From assembly GCA_913043025.1 (NCBI GenBank), contig CAJWLM010000001.1:1-64000 (forward strand): 64,000 nucleotides of DNA. Reading direction: 5' to 3'. The position numbers and the translations under genes were made by a program. The stretch comes from an uncultured Rhodospirillaceae bacterium (lineage in GTDB: Bacteria > Pseudomonadota > Alphaproteobacteria > UBA8366). The notes below the pieces were generated by a model, which was given only the letters and a program-made list of their open reading frames with translations, was not told the origin of the DNA and did not search any database. Positions 16,753-26,083 of the stretch are shown in pieces (within the stretch, counting starts at the first letter, position 1; the number at the start of each line of letters is the position of its first letter).

Positions 16753-16986
16753 GTGTTGCAAATTGCAGGAGTAAGGAAAATAGTTCAAGTTGTTGTAAGA
16801 GACAATAACGTTGATCAGGCTTTGAAGGCGCTCAAGAAAAAAATGCAGCGTGAAGGCCTTTTCCGTGAAATGAAGCTGCGCCGCAGTTACGAAAAGCCTT
16901 CTGAACGTCGTGCTCGCGAGAAAGCGGAGGCAGTACGGCGACATCGGAAGCTCATGCGGAAGCGTTTGGAGCGCGAGGGTTACTAA
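16753..16986 (+). CDS. rpsU: 30S ribosomal protein bS21
   Basis: The protein reads [20 protein letters not shown], then [20 protein letters not shown] and a basic tail, typical of alphaproteobacterial S21. The listed 5' end is the first GTG of the open frame and gives 77 residues. Homology begins at residue 10-11 instead. AGGAG at 16767-16771 lies eight bases before codon ATA at 16780, exactly where S21 proteins normally have their initiator methionine. The true product is therefore probably 68 residues started at AUA, or the ATA is an ATG changed by mutation or sequencing error. No ATG is available in the right place. Confidence 0.93.
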   Translation: MLQIAGVRKIVQVVVRDNNVDQALKALKKKMQREGLFREMKLRRSYEKPSERRAREKAEAVRRHRKLMRKRLEREGY

Positions 16987-17366
16987 TCTGCTTCGATTGC
17001 TTAGCTAGTACTGTCCGCTTCGGTATCGTAGCAAATATAGCGCCTTTTTCTGGTCTATCACCATTAATCGCTTAGGGATGTTCTTCTTTATCATTCAGCT
17101 AAAGAATGAATAAGTACGGAAATTTGCGCCGCTGAACAAGTAAATACAACGACCGGCTAAAAATTTACTTACTCAAAGCTTCTTTTCTAAGTCGCGCTAA
17201 TTGGGGCCAGTTTTTAAACATCGGAATAATGAAATTAGGTCGTAGTAAGGCGGCTAGAGCCATGCATAAATTGCATAGGTGCGTTGCAGCAATTTTGTTG
17301 GATTGCAAGTTAACCAAAGTATATATCCTCATTCAGACAGTTTTTTTGTATGAAGGGATATCGGTT
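16987..17366. other. 380-base intergenic region with an inverted repeat
   Basis: No convincing gene is seen. AAGTAAAT (17138-17145) and ATTTACTT (17163-17170) form an 8-bp inverted repeat with a 17-base spacer. TTGGAT (17298-17303) and TATATA (17320-17325), spaced 16 bases, are a possible promoter for the DUF1127-like gene. No clear rpsU terminator is visible. Confidence 0.4.
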
Positions 17367-17555
17367 ATGTCAGCCTCAAGACTAGAAAATAAACCTGGGC
17401 AATTCGTTGGTGTGAGAATGTTACAGGCTATTGGTAGAGCTTTAGATGCTCGCGATACCTACCGCGAATTATCAGTGTTAAACGATGTAGAGCTCGCGAA
17501 ACGCGGTCTGCATCGTAACGACATCGTCAAACAGGCGATGGAAAAGCTTGGCTAA
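17367..17555 (+). CDS. DUF1127-like small protein
   Basis: This is a 62-residue basic protein. The C-terminal half, RALDARDTYRELSVLNDVELAKRGL (short form: RDTYREL followed by DVELAKRGLHRNDI), has the YjiS/DUF1127 pattern of a short helix followed by D-x-x-L-x-x-x-G-l-x-R-x-D-I. DUF1127 proteins are small RNA-binding or stress-related proteins in alphaproteobacteria; function here is unknown. I chose ATG 17367 with GAAGGGA upstream rather than 17229, whose leader residues look non-coding. A strong terminator follows 24 bases after the stop. Confidence 0.7.
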   Translation: MSASRLENKPGQFVGVRMLQAIGRALDARDTYRELSVLNDVELAKRGLHRNDIVKQAMEKLG

Positions 17556-17579
17556 GTCCTCCCTTAAGTCAAGCTCATT

Positions 17580-17608
17580 GGCGGGTCCCTCGGGACCCGC
17601 CTTTTTTT
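17580..17608 (+). terminator. Strong rho-independent terminator
   Basis: GGCGGGTCCC (17580-17589) pairs perfectly with GGGACCCGCC (17592-17601), followed by seven T. It ends the DUF1127-like transcript. The T run overlaps the stop codon of the convergent pntB. Confidence 0.93.
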
Positions 17609-18995
17609 ATTCTAGTGCTTTTACAATATCCTCGCACATTTGCTTCGCATCTGAAAAAAGCATCATAGTGTTTTCACGGAAAAATAACTCATTATCGACG
17701 CCAGCATACCCAGATCCGAGTGAACGTTTAATAAAAAGCACGGTAGCTGAACGTTCCACGTCAAGAATTGGCATCCCGTAAATAGCACTCTGAGGGTCAG
17801 TCTTTGCTGCGGGATTAGTGACGTCATTTGCACCTATAACAAATGCCACATCCGTGCTAGGAAAATCCCTATTTATTTCATCCAGTTCGAGCACCTCATC
17901 GTACGGTACATTTGCTTCAGCCAAGAGTACGTTCATGTGCCCGGGCATCCGTCCGGCTACAGGGTGGATAGCATATCGGACGTTAATACCCTCTTTCTTC
18001 AATAAATCTGCCATCTCACGCAGAGCATGCTGCGCCTGCGCAACAGCCATGCCATACCCTGGGACGATAATCACGTTTGAAGCATTTTTCATGATGAAAG
18101 CAGCGTCATCAGCACTTCCAGCCCGAACATTTCTATCGCCTGTAACACTACCTGTTGTTGAAGTTTCACCCCCAAAACCACCGAGAATTACGCTAATAAA
18201 CGACCTATTCATTCCTTTGCACATTACGTAGCTAAGAATAGCACCTGATGAACCTACCAGTGCTCCTACTATAATCAGAGCTGGATTGGAAAGCGTGAAG
18301 CCGATACCACAAGCCGCCCAACCAGAATATGAATTAAGCATTGAAATGACAACTGGCATATCTGCGCCACCAATTGGAATAATCATTAAAATGCCGAGCA
18401 ATAAGGCTAAGCCGACAATGGTCCAATAAAGTTGTTCTGATTGCTCGTCACAAATCATTACGACCAGTGCGACCATAATTATCCCAAGTACTGCATTCAG
18501 CAGGTGTTGGCCTGAAAAGATAACCGGGGCTCCGCTCATAATTCCCTGCAATTTTGCAAAAGCGATGATAGAGCCGGTGAAAGTCAGCGCGCCGATTGCC
18601 GTTCCGATGCTCATCTCAATCATACTAGGGGTAGGAATACTAAGGAAGTCGCCTATCCCATAGGCCGCTGGCTGATAAAACGCAGCTGATGCAACAAAAA
18701 CTGCGGCGAGCCCTACCAAACTATGAAAGGCTGCAACAAGTTGAGGCAATGCTGTCATTTGAATTCGGCGTGCAATAATATCGCCAATGGCCCCGCCTAT
18801 CACTAAACCGACTATTATCCAGTCATAACTGACTACGCTGGGGGATGCGAGTGTTGTCGCAATGGCTATTACCATTCCAGTAATGCCAAACATATTCCCA
18901 TTGCGCGCAGTCTCGGGTGACGAAAGACCGCGCAGTGCCATAATGAAAAATATGCTAGCGATCAGGTAAGCGATCGCAGAGAAATTTTCGCTCAT
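17607..18995 (-). CDS. pntB: NAD(P)(+) transhydrogenase beta subunit
   Basis: This 462-residue membrane protein carries about nine hydrophobic helices in the N-terminal 270 residues (proton channel domain dII). The NADP(H)-binding domain dIII follows, with VIIVPGYGMAVAQAQHAL, HPVAGRMPGHMNVLLAEA and FVIGANDVTNPAA. With PntAA and PntAB it couples hydride transfer from NADH to NADP+ to inward proton movement. It supplies NADPH for biosynthesis and peroxide defence. It is the last gene of pntAA-pntAB-pntB, nine bases after pntAB, and ends in the terminator shared with the convergent gene. Confidence 0.96.
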   Translation of the reverse strand: MSENFSAIAYLIASIFFIMALRGLSSPETARNGNMFGITGMVIAIATTLASPSVVSYDWIIVGLVIGGAIGDIIARRIQMTALPQLVAAFHSLVGLAAVFVASAAFYQPAAYGIGDFLSIPTPSMIEMSIGTAIGALTFTGSIIAFAKLQGIMSGAPVIFSGQHLLNAVLGIIMVALVVMICDEQSEQLYWTIVGLALLLGILMIIPIGGADMPVVISMLNSYSGWAACGIGFTLSNPALIIVGALVGSSGAILSYVMCKGMNRSFISVILGGFGGETSTTGSVTGDRNVRAGSADDAAFIMKNASNVIIVPGYGMAVAQAQHALREMADLLKKEGINVRYAIHPVAGRMPGHMNVLLAEANVPYDEVLELDEINRDFPSTDVAFVIGANDVTNPAAKTDPQSAIYGMPILDVERSATVLFIKRSLGSGYAGVDNELFFRENTMMLFSDAKQMCEDIVKALE

Positions 18996-19004
18996 TTCAG
19001 GTCC

Positions 19005-19412
19005 TTACCTTACTTTCTTTTTATACATTTGAAGCATGCGTTGTGTGACCATAAAACCACCAAAGATATTAATAGATGCTAGCACGACTGCAACAAAACC
19101 GAATATCTTCGCAGGATTTACGTCAGTAATATCAATTTCTTTAGGACCAGCGGCAATGAGTGCGCCCACAATTATTACTGATGAAATTGCATTTGTGACA
19201 CTCATTAAAGGGGAATGCAGTGCTGGTGTCACGTTCCATATTACGTAATATCCCACAAAAATGGCTAAGATGAAGATGGTGAACATCGAAATAAAGCTAC
19301 CGTCAGAATTTGCAATGGCGGTGGTTTCGATGAGGTTAGCGCTTTGCTGGGCACCATTTTTGAGTATTTCAGTTACACTTTTTTCCTGACCAAGCGTAGA
19401 TTCTAGGACCAT
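19005..19412 (-). CDS. pntAB: NAD(P)(+) transhydrogenase alpha subunit, membrane part
   Basis: This 135-residue protein carries the transmembrane part of the alpha subunit as a separate chain. Three to four hydrophobic helices include [20 protein letters not shown] and [40 protein letters not shown] is the conserved dII segment. A three-gene pnt set (AA, AB, B) is usual in alphaproteobacteria, unlike the fused pntA of enterobacteria. It lies five bases after pntAA and nine before pntB. The 35-residue N-terminal extension before the first helix is polar. Confidence 0.93.
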   Translation of the reverse strand: MVLESTLGQEKSVTEILKNGAQQSANLIETTAIANSDGSFISMFTIFILAIFVGYYVIWNVTPALHSPLMSVTNAISSVIIVGALIAAGPKEIDITDVNPAKIFGFVAVVLASINIFGGFMVTQRMLQMYKKKVR

Positions 19413-19417
19413 TGCCG

Positions 19418-20695
19418 TTACGCTCCTTTCACAACATTTTTAGAACGCCGTACTTGGCGTTTACTAATTGTTTTTTGTTTTGCTGCCGGCACAATTTTTT
19501 TCCTCTTGATGTTAGAAGATGTCTTTCTTGAGGAGGACTTGCGATTAAGCTTCCTCTTTAACGTTGGGTGCACGACCGCTCCGTTTTCTGTTACTTTGAC
19601 ACCCTCAATTATTTCATCTTTGGGGTCGAAAACAAGTTTGTTCATTTTCTTGTCAAAAAATGGTGCGAGAAAATTAAATAAGTTTCGCGAAAACAGTTTA
19701 CTGGCTTCCTCTGGTAGCCTGCCTGGAACATTATCATAACCAACAATGGTAACTCCATTATATTTTATGATTTGTCCGAGTTTTGAGCCGGCACAGTTCC
19801 CTCCAGCTTCGACTGCAAGATCAATGACAACAGAACCTGGTTTCATGATTTTTAGCATTGCATCCGAGACGAGTTTCGGAGCGGGACGGCCTGGTATTAG
19901 CGCAGTGCAAATAACAATGTCTTGTTTTGTTATGTGGTCAGAAATTAAGCGAGATTGTTTTCGCTTATAATCAGCACTCATTTCCTTTGCATACCCACCT
20001 GCAGTCTGTGCCTTTCTGAATTCTTGGTTCTCCACCGCTATGAATTTTCCACCAAGTGACTCCACCTGCTCCTTTGTCGCAGGGCGGACATCTGTGGCTG
20101 TTACAATGGAGCCGAGGCGTTTAGCAGTTGCTATTGCTTGGAGACCTGCCACACCGACACCCATTACGAAGATACGTGCTGGGGGTACAGTTCCCGCTGC
20201 TGTCATCATCATGGGCAAGGCCCTGCCGTAATGAATGGTAGAATCAAGCACTGCCTTATAGCCAGCTAAGTTTGATTGTGAGGATAAAATATCCATCGAT
20301 TGTGCGCGTGTGATTCGAGGCATCAGTTCCATTGCATAGCCGGTGATACCAGCCTTCGCCATTGCCAAAACAAACTTTGAGTCCGAAAGAACATTCATCT
20401 GACAGATCAGAATTTGGCCTTTGCTAAATGCAGCGAGTTCATTTTTTTTCTCACCTGCAATCATCGGGCGTTGAACCTTTAGGACTACATCAGCACCTTT
20501 TATAGTAGCTGCTGCGCTGGCCCTAATAGACGCGCCAGCTGCTTTATACTCTGAATCACTGAAAGAGGCACAAGCGCCAGCATTTTTTTCAATTGATATG
20601 TTAAAGCCGAGATCAACAAATTTTTTGACGGTCTCTGGTGAAGCTGCGACACGGGTTTCGTCGGATCGCAATTCCTTTAATATTGAAATTTTCAT
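19418..20695 (-). CDS. pntAA: NAD(P)(+) transhydrogenase alpha subunit, NAD-binding part, with basic C-terminal tail
   Basis: This 425-residue soluble dI subunit binds NAD(H). It begins [21 protein letters not shown], has the RxQR-loop region, and contains [24 protein letters not shown] for the dinucleotide and [11 protein letters not shown]. Homology to single PntAA chains appears to end about residue 380. The remaining roughly 45 residues are nearly all Lys, Arg, Ser and Thr (for example [19 protein letters not shown]), an unusual extension. AGGA lies eight bases before the ATG. It heads the pnt operon and is divergent from the 2OG oxygenase gene. Confidence 0.94.
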   Translation of the reverse strand: MKISILKELRSDETRVAASPETVKKFVDLGFNISIEKNAGACASFSDSEYKAAGASIRASAAATIKGADVVLKVQRPMIAGEKKNELAAFSKGQILICQMNVLSDSKFVLAMAKAGITGYAMELMPRITRAQSMDILSSQSNLAGYKAVLDSTIHYGRALPMMMTAAGTVPPARIFVMGVGVAGLQAIATAKRLGSIVTATDVRPATKEQVESLGGKFIAVENQEFRKAQTAGGYAKEMSADYKRKQSRLISDHITKQDIVICTALIPGRPAPKLVSDAMLKIMKPGSVVIDLAVEAGGNCAGSKLGQIIKYNGVTIVGYDNVPGRLPEEASKLFSRNLFNFLAPFFDKKMNKLVFDPKDEIIEGVKVTENGAVVHPTLKRKLNRKSSSRKTSSNIKRKKIVPAAKQKTISKRQVRRSKNVVKGA

Positions 20696-20876
20696 TAAAA
20701 GGGTTCCTAAGATCGGATAGACCTAACAGATAAGGGAAAAAATAGCCTCTTTTTGTTTATTAATCTCTACACTGCCGAAAACTTTCGGCTTTGCCAAGAA
20801 TTTACTCGCTTTTAGAAATAAAAATGTCAAATATTTGCATGGATCCAATCGTCGCAGTTGTGATAGCTCTTGAATT

Positions 20877-20905
20877 TTGACAGCAAAGGCGAGGCGTTCT
20901 AGCTT
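20877..20905 (+). promoter_or_regulatory. Candidate promoter of the 2OG-Fe(II) oxygenase gene
   Basis: A perfect TTGACA (20877-20882) is followed after 17 bases by TAGCTT (20900-20905), a weak -10. Transcription would begin about 23 bases before the ATG at 20935. Confidence 0.4.
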
Positions 20906-20934
20906 TATTGTTGATCTCTGGAAGGAATAAGTCC

Positions 20935-21546
20935 ATGTCGAATGAGACTGAAACTGAAGTTAATTTGGTGTTCCCAACGCCAGTTCAGGTGAGTGAGATT
21001 GCTGACTCCAGAACACTTAATGCATCCCTGATCAATGAGATAAATGATGTGCGTAAAGTGACGCCTAACGGATTGCCTAACTCGTGGTCATGTGAAGTTT
21101 ATACAACAATTTCGAATAACTGTCGTTTGCATGAGCGTCCCGGTTTCGCTGGACTTGTGCGGCATATTGAATCGGAGACTAAAAAATTTGCAGACCTACT
21201 GGCAATTGAGCAATCTTCCACACTCCTGCGGATAGCTGATTGCTGGGTCAATATTTACGGTCGTGGTCACTCCCAAGAAATTCACGCACATGCTAATAAT
21301 ATTCTTTCCGGTGTTTATTTCGTAACAGCCCCGGCGGGGGCATCACCTATTATGTTTCATTCGCCAGACTGTGATTTGATGTTAGCCCCGAAATTTAGTG
21401 AGCTTAATGATTACAATAATGCCGCCGTCGGTTTTGAGCCTCAACCTGGTACTATGTTGATATTCAGGAGTCACTTAAAACATAGCGTTAAAACGAGCCA
21501 GATAGATGAAGAACGCATTAGTATTGCGTTCAATCTTAGGTATTGA
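20935..21546 (+). CDS. Putative 2OG-Fe(II) oxygenase (TIGR02466-type)
   Basis: This 203-residue protein matches the bacterial/phage 2OG-Fe(II) oxygenase family. It starts from VNLVFPTPVQVSEI, has a central CWVNIYGRGHSQEIHAHANN with metal-binding histidines, then SGVYFV. The C-terminal PGTMLIFRSHLKHSV carries the distal histidine, and ERISIAFNLRY supplies the arginine for 2-oxoglutarate. It is unrelated to the TauD proteins elsewhere in the window. Substrates of this family are largely unknown. I chose ATG 20935 with GGAAGG upstream over the TTG at 20908. It is monocistronic. Confidence 0.82.
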   Translation: MSNETETEVNLVFPTPVQVSEIADSRTLNASLINEINDVRKVTPNGLPNSWSCEVYTTISNNCRLHERPGFAGLVRHIESETKKFADLLAIEQSSTLLRIADCWVNIYGRGHSQEIHAHANNILSGVYFVTAPAGASPIMFHSPDCDLMLAPKFSELNDYNNAAVGFEPQPGTMLIFRSHLKHSVKTSQIDEERISIAFNLRY

Positions 21547-21595
21547 AATTTTTTTAAAATGCCTAACAAAAGTACTGAACAAAAGTGTTGGTGCC

Positions 21596-22942
21596 TTATT
21601 CCGGCAAAGGCAATTGGTTCCTCGTTAATATCCGAGATTGGCGATCATGTAATTCCTCAATTTTGAAATCTTCGATCAGTCCATTGAACATTTTATGCCA
21701 ATTAATCTCGGCCTTGAGGTGCAGAAAAACAGAGCCAAGACCAACCGCTGCGCGGTCCATAAAAACAAACTCACGCGGTGGTGTGACTCCACCTACTCGG
21801 CGTAATTCTTTATAGACCTTGGCAGCAATTTGCGCCCCATAAAGGCCATTTTCTGACTCCTGAATGCGGGTAACTTTGTCTTTTAAAAGTGGTGAATATA
21901 TAAATTTAGCCCAAATGTTAAGAACGTCCATCAATTCTTTGTTTATATCTTTGAAGCCCCAACAAGCGTAGGCTTCGGCGGCGAGCATTTCATCGTCAGT
22001 TCTGAGTGCCTCATAAAGGTCGATGACCCCTTTTACGAAACGGGGGTGGAACACTCTAACGCAGCCAAAGTCGAGCAAATTAATAACTTGGTTTGGCGCA
22101 ATTGTATAATTTCCAAGATGCGGATCACCATGGATCACACCAAAATGATAGAAAGGAACATACCATGCTCGAAACATATTTTCGGCCACTACATTTCTAA
22201 CCTCAAGCGGTTCATCTTTTAAGCTAAGAAGCGGTTTACCGTTTAGCCAATTCATGGTGATGAGTCGCTGACTCGACAGGTTAACAACAGGCTTGGGAAT
22301 ACTGACATGTTTTTCATCTATTAACATGTCGGAATATAATTCCATGTGGCGTCTCTCTCGATCGTAGTCAAGTTCCTCACGTAAACGGGCGGCTATCTCT
22401 TGATGTATTTGACCTGTTGAGAGGGAGCGTGTTCCACGCTCATAAATAGAAAATACGAGTTTCAACTGTTTTAAGTCCGCTTCCACTGCTGAAAGCATGT
22501 CGGGATATTGTAACTTGCACGCAAGATTTTGCCCTTCTAGAGATTTGGCTTTATGAACCTGGCCGAGAGATGCCGCGTGCGCCGCTTGTCTGTCAAAAGT
22601 TTCAAATTTCTTCTCCCAGTTTTTGCCAAGTTCAGTTACCATACGTCTCCTGACAAAAGGCCACCCCATTGGAGGAGCATTTGTCTGGAGACGACCAAGA
22701 GCCTCTACGTAATTTGATGGCAAGGCGTCTGGAACTGTTGCGAGTAGTTGTGCTACTTTCATCAATGGGCCTTTGAGCCCACCCAAAGCGGCTTCGAGAT
22801 CTTGCGCATCTTCGATTTGGTTAAGATCGCGCCCTAACAAACGGGCCGTAGCCATTTTGCCAGCCAGCCCACCTATCGTGCCTCCTACTTTGGCATAGCG
22901 ACGTAGTCTCCCGCCTAGACTATTTTTATCAGAATCCGACAT
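21596..22942 (-). CDS. ABC1/UbiB-family atypical kinase
   Basis: This 448-residue ABC1 (ADCK/UbiB) protein has GGLKGPLMKVAQLLA (the K-x-G-Q-type helix, here KVAQ), AAHAASLGQVHKAK (A-rich nucleotide loop), LACKLQYPDM (the lysine strand) and HGDPHLGNYT. NLLDFGCVRVF carries the DFG metal site. Family members support ubiquinone synthesis as ATPases or atypical kinases. It lacks the C-terminal membrane helices of UbiB, so it is closer to ADCK-like soluble members. It is the third gene of a pepF-DadA-like-ABC1 operon, four bases after the oxidoreductase gene. Confidence 0.87.
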   Translation of the reverse strand: MSDSDKNSLGGRLRRYAKVGGTIGGLAGKMATARLLGRDLNQIEDAQDLEAALGGLKGPLMKVAQLLATVPDALPSNYVEALGRLQTNAPPMGWPFVRRRMVTELGKNWEKKFETFDRQAAHAASLGQVHKAKSLEGQNLACKLQYPDMLSAVEADLKQLKLVFSIYERGTRSLSTGQIHQEIAARLREELDYDRERRHMELYSDMLIDEKHVSIPKPVVNLSSQRLITMNWLNGKPLLSLKDEPLEVRNVVAENMFRAWYVPFYHFGVIHGDPHLGNYTIAPNQVINLLDFGCVRVFHPRFVKGVIDLYEALRTDDEMLAAEAYACWGFKDINKELMDVLNIWAKFIYSPLLKDKVTRIQESENGLYGAQIAAKVYKELRRVGGVTPPREFVFMDRAAVGLGSVFLHLKAEINWHKMFNGLIEDFKIEELHDRQSRILTRNQLPLPE

Positions 22943-22946
22943 CGTA

Positions 22947-24215
22947 TTATAATTTGTAAGTGTCGAGGTTAAGATCGATCTTGCGTCCCGAAATCAAGTC
23001 AGAATTGATGCGCCCAATAGTAGGACCCAGGGTCATACCAACATGGCCTCCACCGAAACCAACAAAAATGTTCTCATGTCCCGATATATTACCTAGCCTG
23101 GGAACAGAGTCAGGCATTGATGGTCGGCAACCCATCCAAATTTGTCGTTCATCTGGATGAAGGCCTTTTACCGCTCGCAATGCTCTAGGAATCATTCGAC
23201 GAACTCGTGTGAAGTCTGGAGGGGCATCAGTGCTAGCGAGTTCAACTCCCGACGTTAATCTAAGTCCTGAATTCATAGGAGAAAGAAACATTGATTCCTC
23301 AAAAACATTTATGGGATGACTGAGCCCTGGTTCTGGTTTTGGCAACATAACGTGATATCCGCGTTCCGCCTCGAGAGGCACTTTTATTCCGATGGTCGCA
23401 AGCAGTTTTTTTGACCAAGCGCCTGCCGTTACTACCAAGCGTTCCGCCGTATATTCCCCATTGGAAGAGTTTACAGTAACACTCTTTGGATTACTCCGCG
23501 TGATTCCGAGAACCCGTTCTGATATTCGAACACCGCCGCGGGCTAAAAATGCTTCATGAAGCCCAATCATAAGTTTACCGGGGTCTAAGATATGTCCGCT
23601 ATCTGGGGTCAAAAAGGCATGTTGGAAAATAGGTTTCAGCCCATGCTCCACTTGTCCAATTTCATTCGAATTCAAGATTTCTACGTCGCGGCCTATATCT
23701 TTAAGTAAATTTAATATCCATTGTGATTGTTGCCAGCCACGTTCTGTTTCAAAAACTGTAAGCAACCCAGGCTGATGGGTTAGTCCACCTAGTCCTGTAA
23801 TTGATAATAGTTGGTCGTAGTTTTTACTAGCATGAGCAAGAAGCTCGGCTTTGCGTCGGGCATTGCGCTGAACGCGACTTGGTGCGGCATTTAGGACAAG
23901 CCGTGTAAGCCACGGCATTAATTTAGGCAAGTATCTCCATCGAATCATGAGCGGACCATGTGGATTAAGTAGCATAGACGGAACGTTTGCTATTGTGCGA
24001 GGGGTGGCGGTTGGAACACAGCTCGCTACACTTATTACTCCAGCATTCCCTGATGAAGTTCCTTTGTCAGGCTGGCCAGTCTCGAAAAGCGTAACACTGT
24101 GACCATCATCTAATAAAAATATGGCTGTTGATATGCCAGCTATGCCACCACCAACAACTATCACGTTACGCTTTTTTATCGGTTCTTCACCGCGGGTAGG
24201 TTCCGCTTCTACCAT
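22947..24215 (-). CDS. FAD-dependent oxidoreductase, DadA (D-amino acid dehydrogenase)-like
   Basis: This 422-residue DAO-family flavoprotein has the FAD-binding VIVVGGGIAGISTAIFLLDDG at residues 18-38. SSGNAGVIS is the typical DadA loop, and RLVVTAGAWSKKL and FVGFGGGHVGMTLGP are C-terminal flavin contacts. It should oxidise an amine or D-amino acid and pass electrons to the quinone pool. It has no lipid anchor or signal. It lies 14 bases after pepF and four bases before the ABC1 gene. Neighbouring peptide hydrolysis fits an amino-acid catabolic role, which is inference. Confidence 0.85.
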   Translation of the reverse strand: MVEAEPTRGEEPIKKRNVIVVGGGIAGISTAIFLLDDGHSVTLFETGQPDKGTSSGNAGVISVASCVPTATPRTIANVPSMLLNPHGPLMIRWRYLPKLMPWLTRLVLNAAPSRVQRNARRKAELLAHASKNYDQLLSITGLGGLTHQPGLLTVFETERGWQQSQWILNLLKDIGRDVEILNSNEIGQVEHGLKPIFQHAFLTPDSGHILDPGKLMIGLHEAFLARGGVRISERVLGITRSNPKSVTVNSSNGEYTAERLVVTAGAWSKKLLATIGIKVPLEAERGYHVMLPKPEPGLSHPINVFEESMFLSPMNSGLRLTSGVELASTDAPPDFTRVRRMIPRALRAVKGLHPDERQIWMGCRPSMPDSVPRLGNISGHENIFVGFGGGHVGMTLGPTIGRINSDLISGRKIDLNLDTYKL

Positions 24216-24229
24216 TAACTTTGGTTCCT

Positions 24230-26011
24230 TTACAGGTCGAGTTTTTCAAGTTCGTCAATAAATCCTTCTATAACGCCCAAGCCCTTACTCCAGAAGTCAG
24301 GGTCGGCGGCGTTCAAATTAAATGGAGCCAGTAATTCTTTGTGTCGTAATGTGCCCCCAGCACTCAGTAAATGCAGGTATTTATCGACAAAGTGTGAGTC
24401 AGCAGATTCATATACTGAATAGAGGGAGTTCACTAAACAATCTCCAAACGCATAGGCGTAAACATAAAACGGGGAATGGACAAAATGTGGTATGTACATC
24501 CAATAGTTTTTATAAACAGGGCTAAATTTAAGCGCGGGCCCTAAACTCTTTTCCTGACCGCTCAGCCATATATCGCCGATACGATCCGGCGTGATTTCTC
24601 CGATTTTCCGTTCGGCGTGAACTTGCTTCTCAAATTCACAGAACGCTGTTTGCCTTACGACAGTATTTAACATGTCTTCGACTTTGCCGGCTATCATAGC
24701 GAAGCGTTCGGTCTGGCTGCGTGTGGTCTTTAACATGGATTTAAAGGTAAGCATTTCCCCGAACACAGAGGCGGTTTCGGCCAATGTCAACGGCGTGTCT
24801 GCCATAAGGTGGCCTTGTTCTGCAGCTAAGACTTGGTGGACACCATGCCCAAGTTCATGGGCTAGCGTCATCACATCACGTACCTTACCTTGATAGTTCA
24901 GAAGCAGATAGGGGTGAGCTGAGGGAACGGTTGGATGCGCAAAAGCACCAGAGGCTTTTCCTGGCCGCACGGGTGCGTCGATCCAAGCATTATCAAAAAA
25001 GCGTTGTCCTACCGTGGCGAGGCGTGGAGAAAATTCGCCATAAGCATTAATTATGATTTTTTTTGCATCGTCCCAAGCAATAATGCGGTTGTCCGAATGA
25101 GGTAGCGGTGCATTGCGATCCCAATAATCAAGTTGTTCTGAACCGAACCATTTTGCCTTAAGTGTGTAATAGCGGTGAGATAATCTAGGATAGGCTGATC
25201 TCACTGCCTCTATGAGCGCATCGACTACCTCATCTTCGACGAAATTTGAGAGATTGCGTGCGCTAATAGGTCGAGCAAATCCACGCCAACGGTTCTCGAT
25301 TTCCTTATCTTTTGCAAGTGTATTAGTAATTAGTGCAAACGTTTTTGCATTTTCTCCAAGAACGCGTCCAAAGCACTCGGCAGCTTCCTTGCGAACTTCA
25401 GTCTCTGGATCAGAAAATAAGTTCAAAATTTCAGTTTCTGTCATTTTGCGACCGCGGAAAGGAAAGCGCATTTCTGCAATCGTTTGATCAAACAGGCGTA
25501 CCCAGGCAGTGCGCCCAGACATTGATTTTTCATGTAACAATTCTTCGAGCTTATCATCAAGTTGGTATGGTCTCATAGCTCGTACGTCACGAAGCCATGG
25601 ATGATAATGCACAAGTTCATCTGTTTTCAGAAGCTCATCGAGATTCGCATCATCGATCTGATTGATCTCCAGTGTAAAAAACAGCAATGAAGAACTTATT
25701 TCGTTTACCTTTTCCTGTGATGTTTGATAAAAACGGCCAATTTCTGGATCACTGACATTGCCGGCATGTACCAACCCGGCAAAGCTAAGGATAGCACTCA
25801 GTTGTTCGTCTATTCGTTCGAACTCTTCAATCGCTACTGCCAATTTGGTGCCTGAAAGCGCACCAACTTTGTGTTTATATGTTTGTTCAAATGCCTTTGC
25901 TGCTTTGGAGGAATTTTCAATATCACACGCAAGTTCCTTAGAATCTCTGTCTGAATAGAGATCGCTCAAATCCCATTCTGGTAAAACTCCAAGACTATCT
26001 TTCATGGACAT
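24230..26011 (-). CDS. pepF: Oligoendopeptidase F (M3 family)
   Basis: This 593-residue M3 zinc metallopeptidase carries the active-site HELGHGVHQ in the C-terminal half, with a downstream glutamate in TLAETASVFGE completing the zinc site. The N-terminal LPEWDLSDLYSDRDS is characteristic of PepF-type enzymes. It cuts oligopeptides of about 6-20 residues in the cytoplasm and helps recycle peptides. GGGAG sits eight bases before the first ATG. It heads the operon with the DadA-like and ABC1 genes, and is divergent from the acyl-CoA ligase by 72 bases. Confidence 0.93.
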   Translation of the reverse strand: MSMKDSLGVLPEWDLSDLYSDRDSKELACDIENSSKAAKAFEQTYKHKVGALSGTKLAVAIEEFERIDEQLSAILSFAGLVHAGNVSDPEIGRFYQTSQEKVNEISSSLLFFTLEINQIDDANLDELLKTDELVHYHPWLRDVRAMRPYQLDDKLEELLHEKSMSGRTAWVRLFDQTIAEMRFPFRGRKMTETEILNLFSDPETEVRKEAAECFGRVLGENAKTFALITNTLAKDKEIENRWRGFARPISARNLSNFVEDEVVDALIEAVRSAYPRLSHRYYTLKAKWFGSEQLDYWDRNAPLPHSDNRIIAWDDAKKIIINAYGEFSPRLATVGQRFFDNAWIDAPVRPGKASGAFAHPTVPSAHPYLLLNYQGKVRDVMTLAHELGHGVHQVLAAEQGHLMADTPLTLAETASVFGEMLTFKSMLKTTRSQTERFAMIAGKVEDMLNTVVRQTAFCEFEKQVHAERKIGEITPDRIGDIWLSGQEKSLGPALKFSPVYKNYWMYIPHFVHSPFYVYAYAFGDCLVNSLYSVYESADSHFVDKYLHLLSAGGTLRHKELLAPFNLNAADPDFWSKGLGVIEGFIDELEKLDL

Positions 26012-26083
26012 TACTTTACTCCCAAACCTTCTTAAGGCGATATATTGTGTTAAGACCTATAAAACAAGAACTATAGGAAAGAT

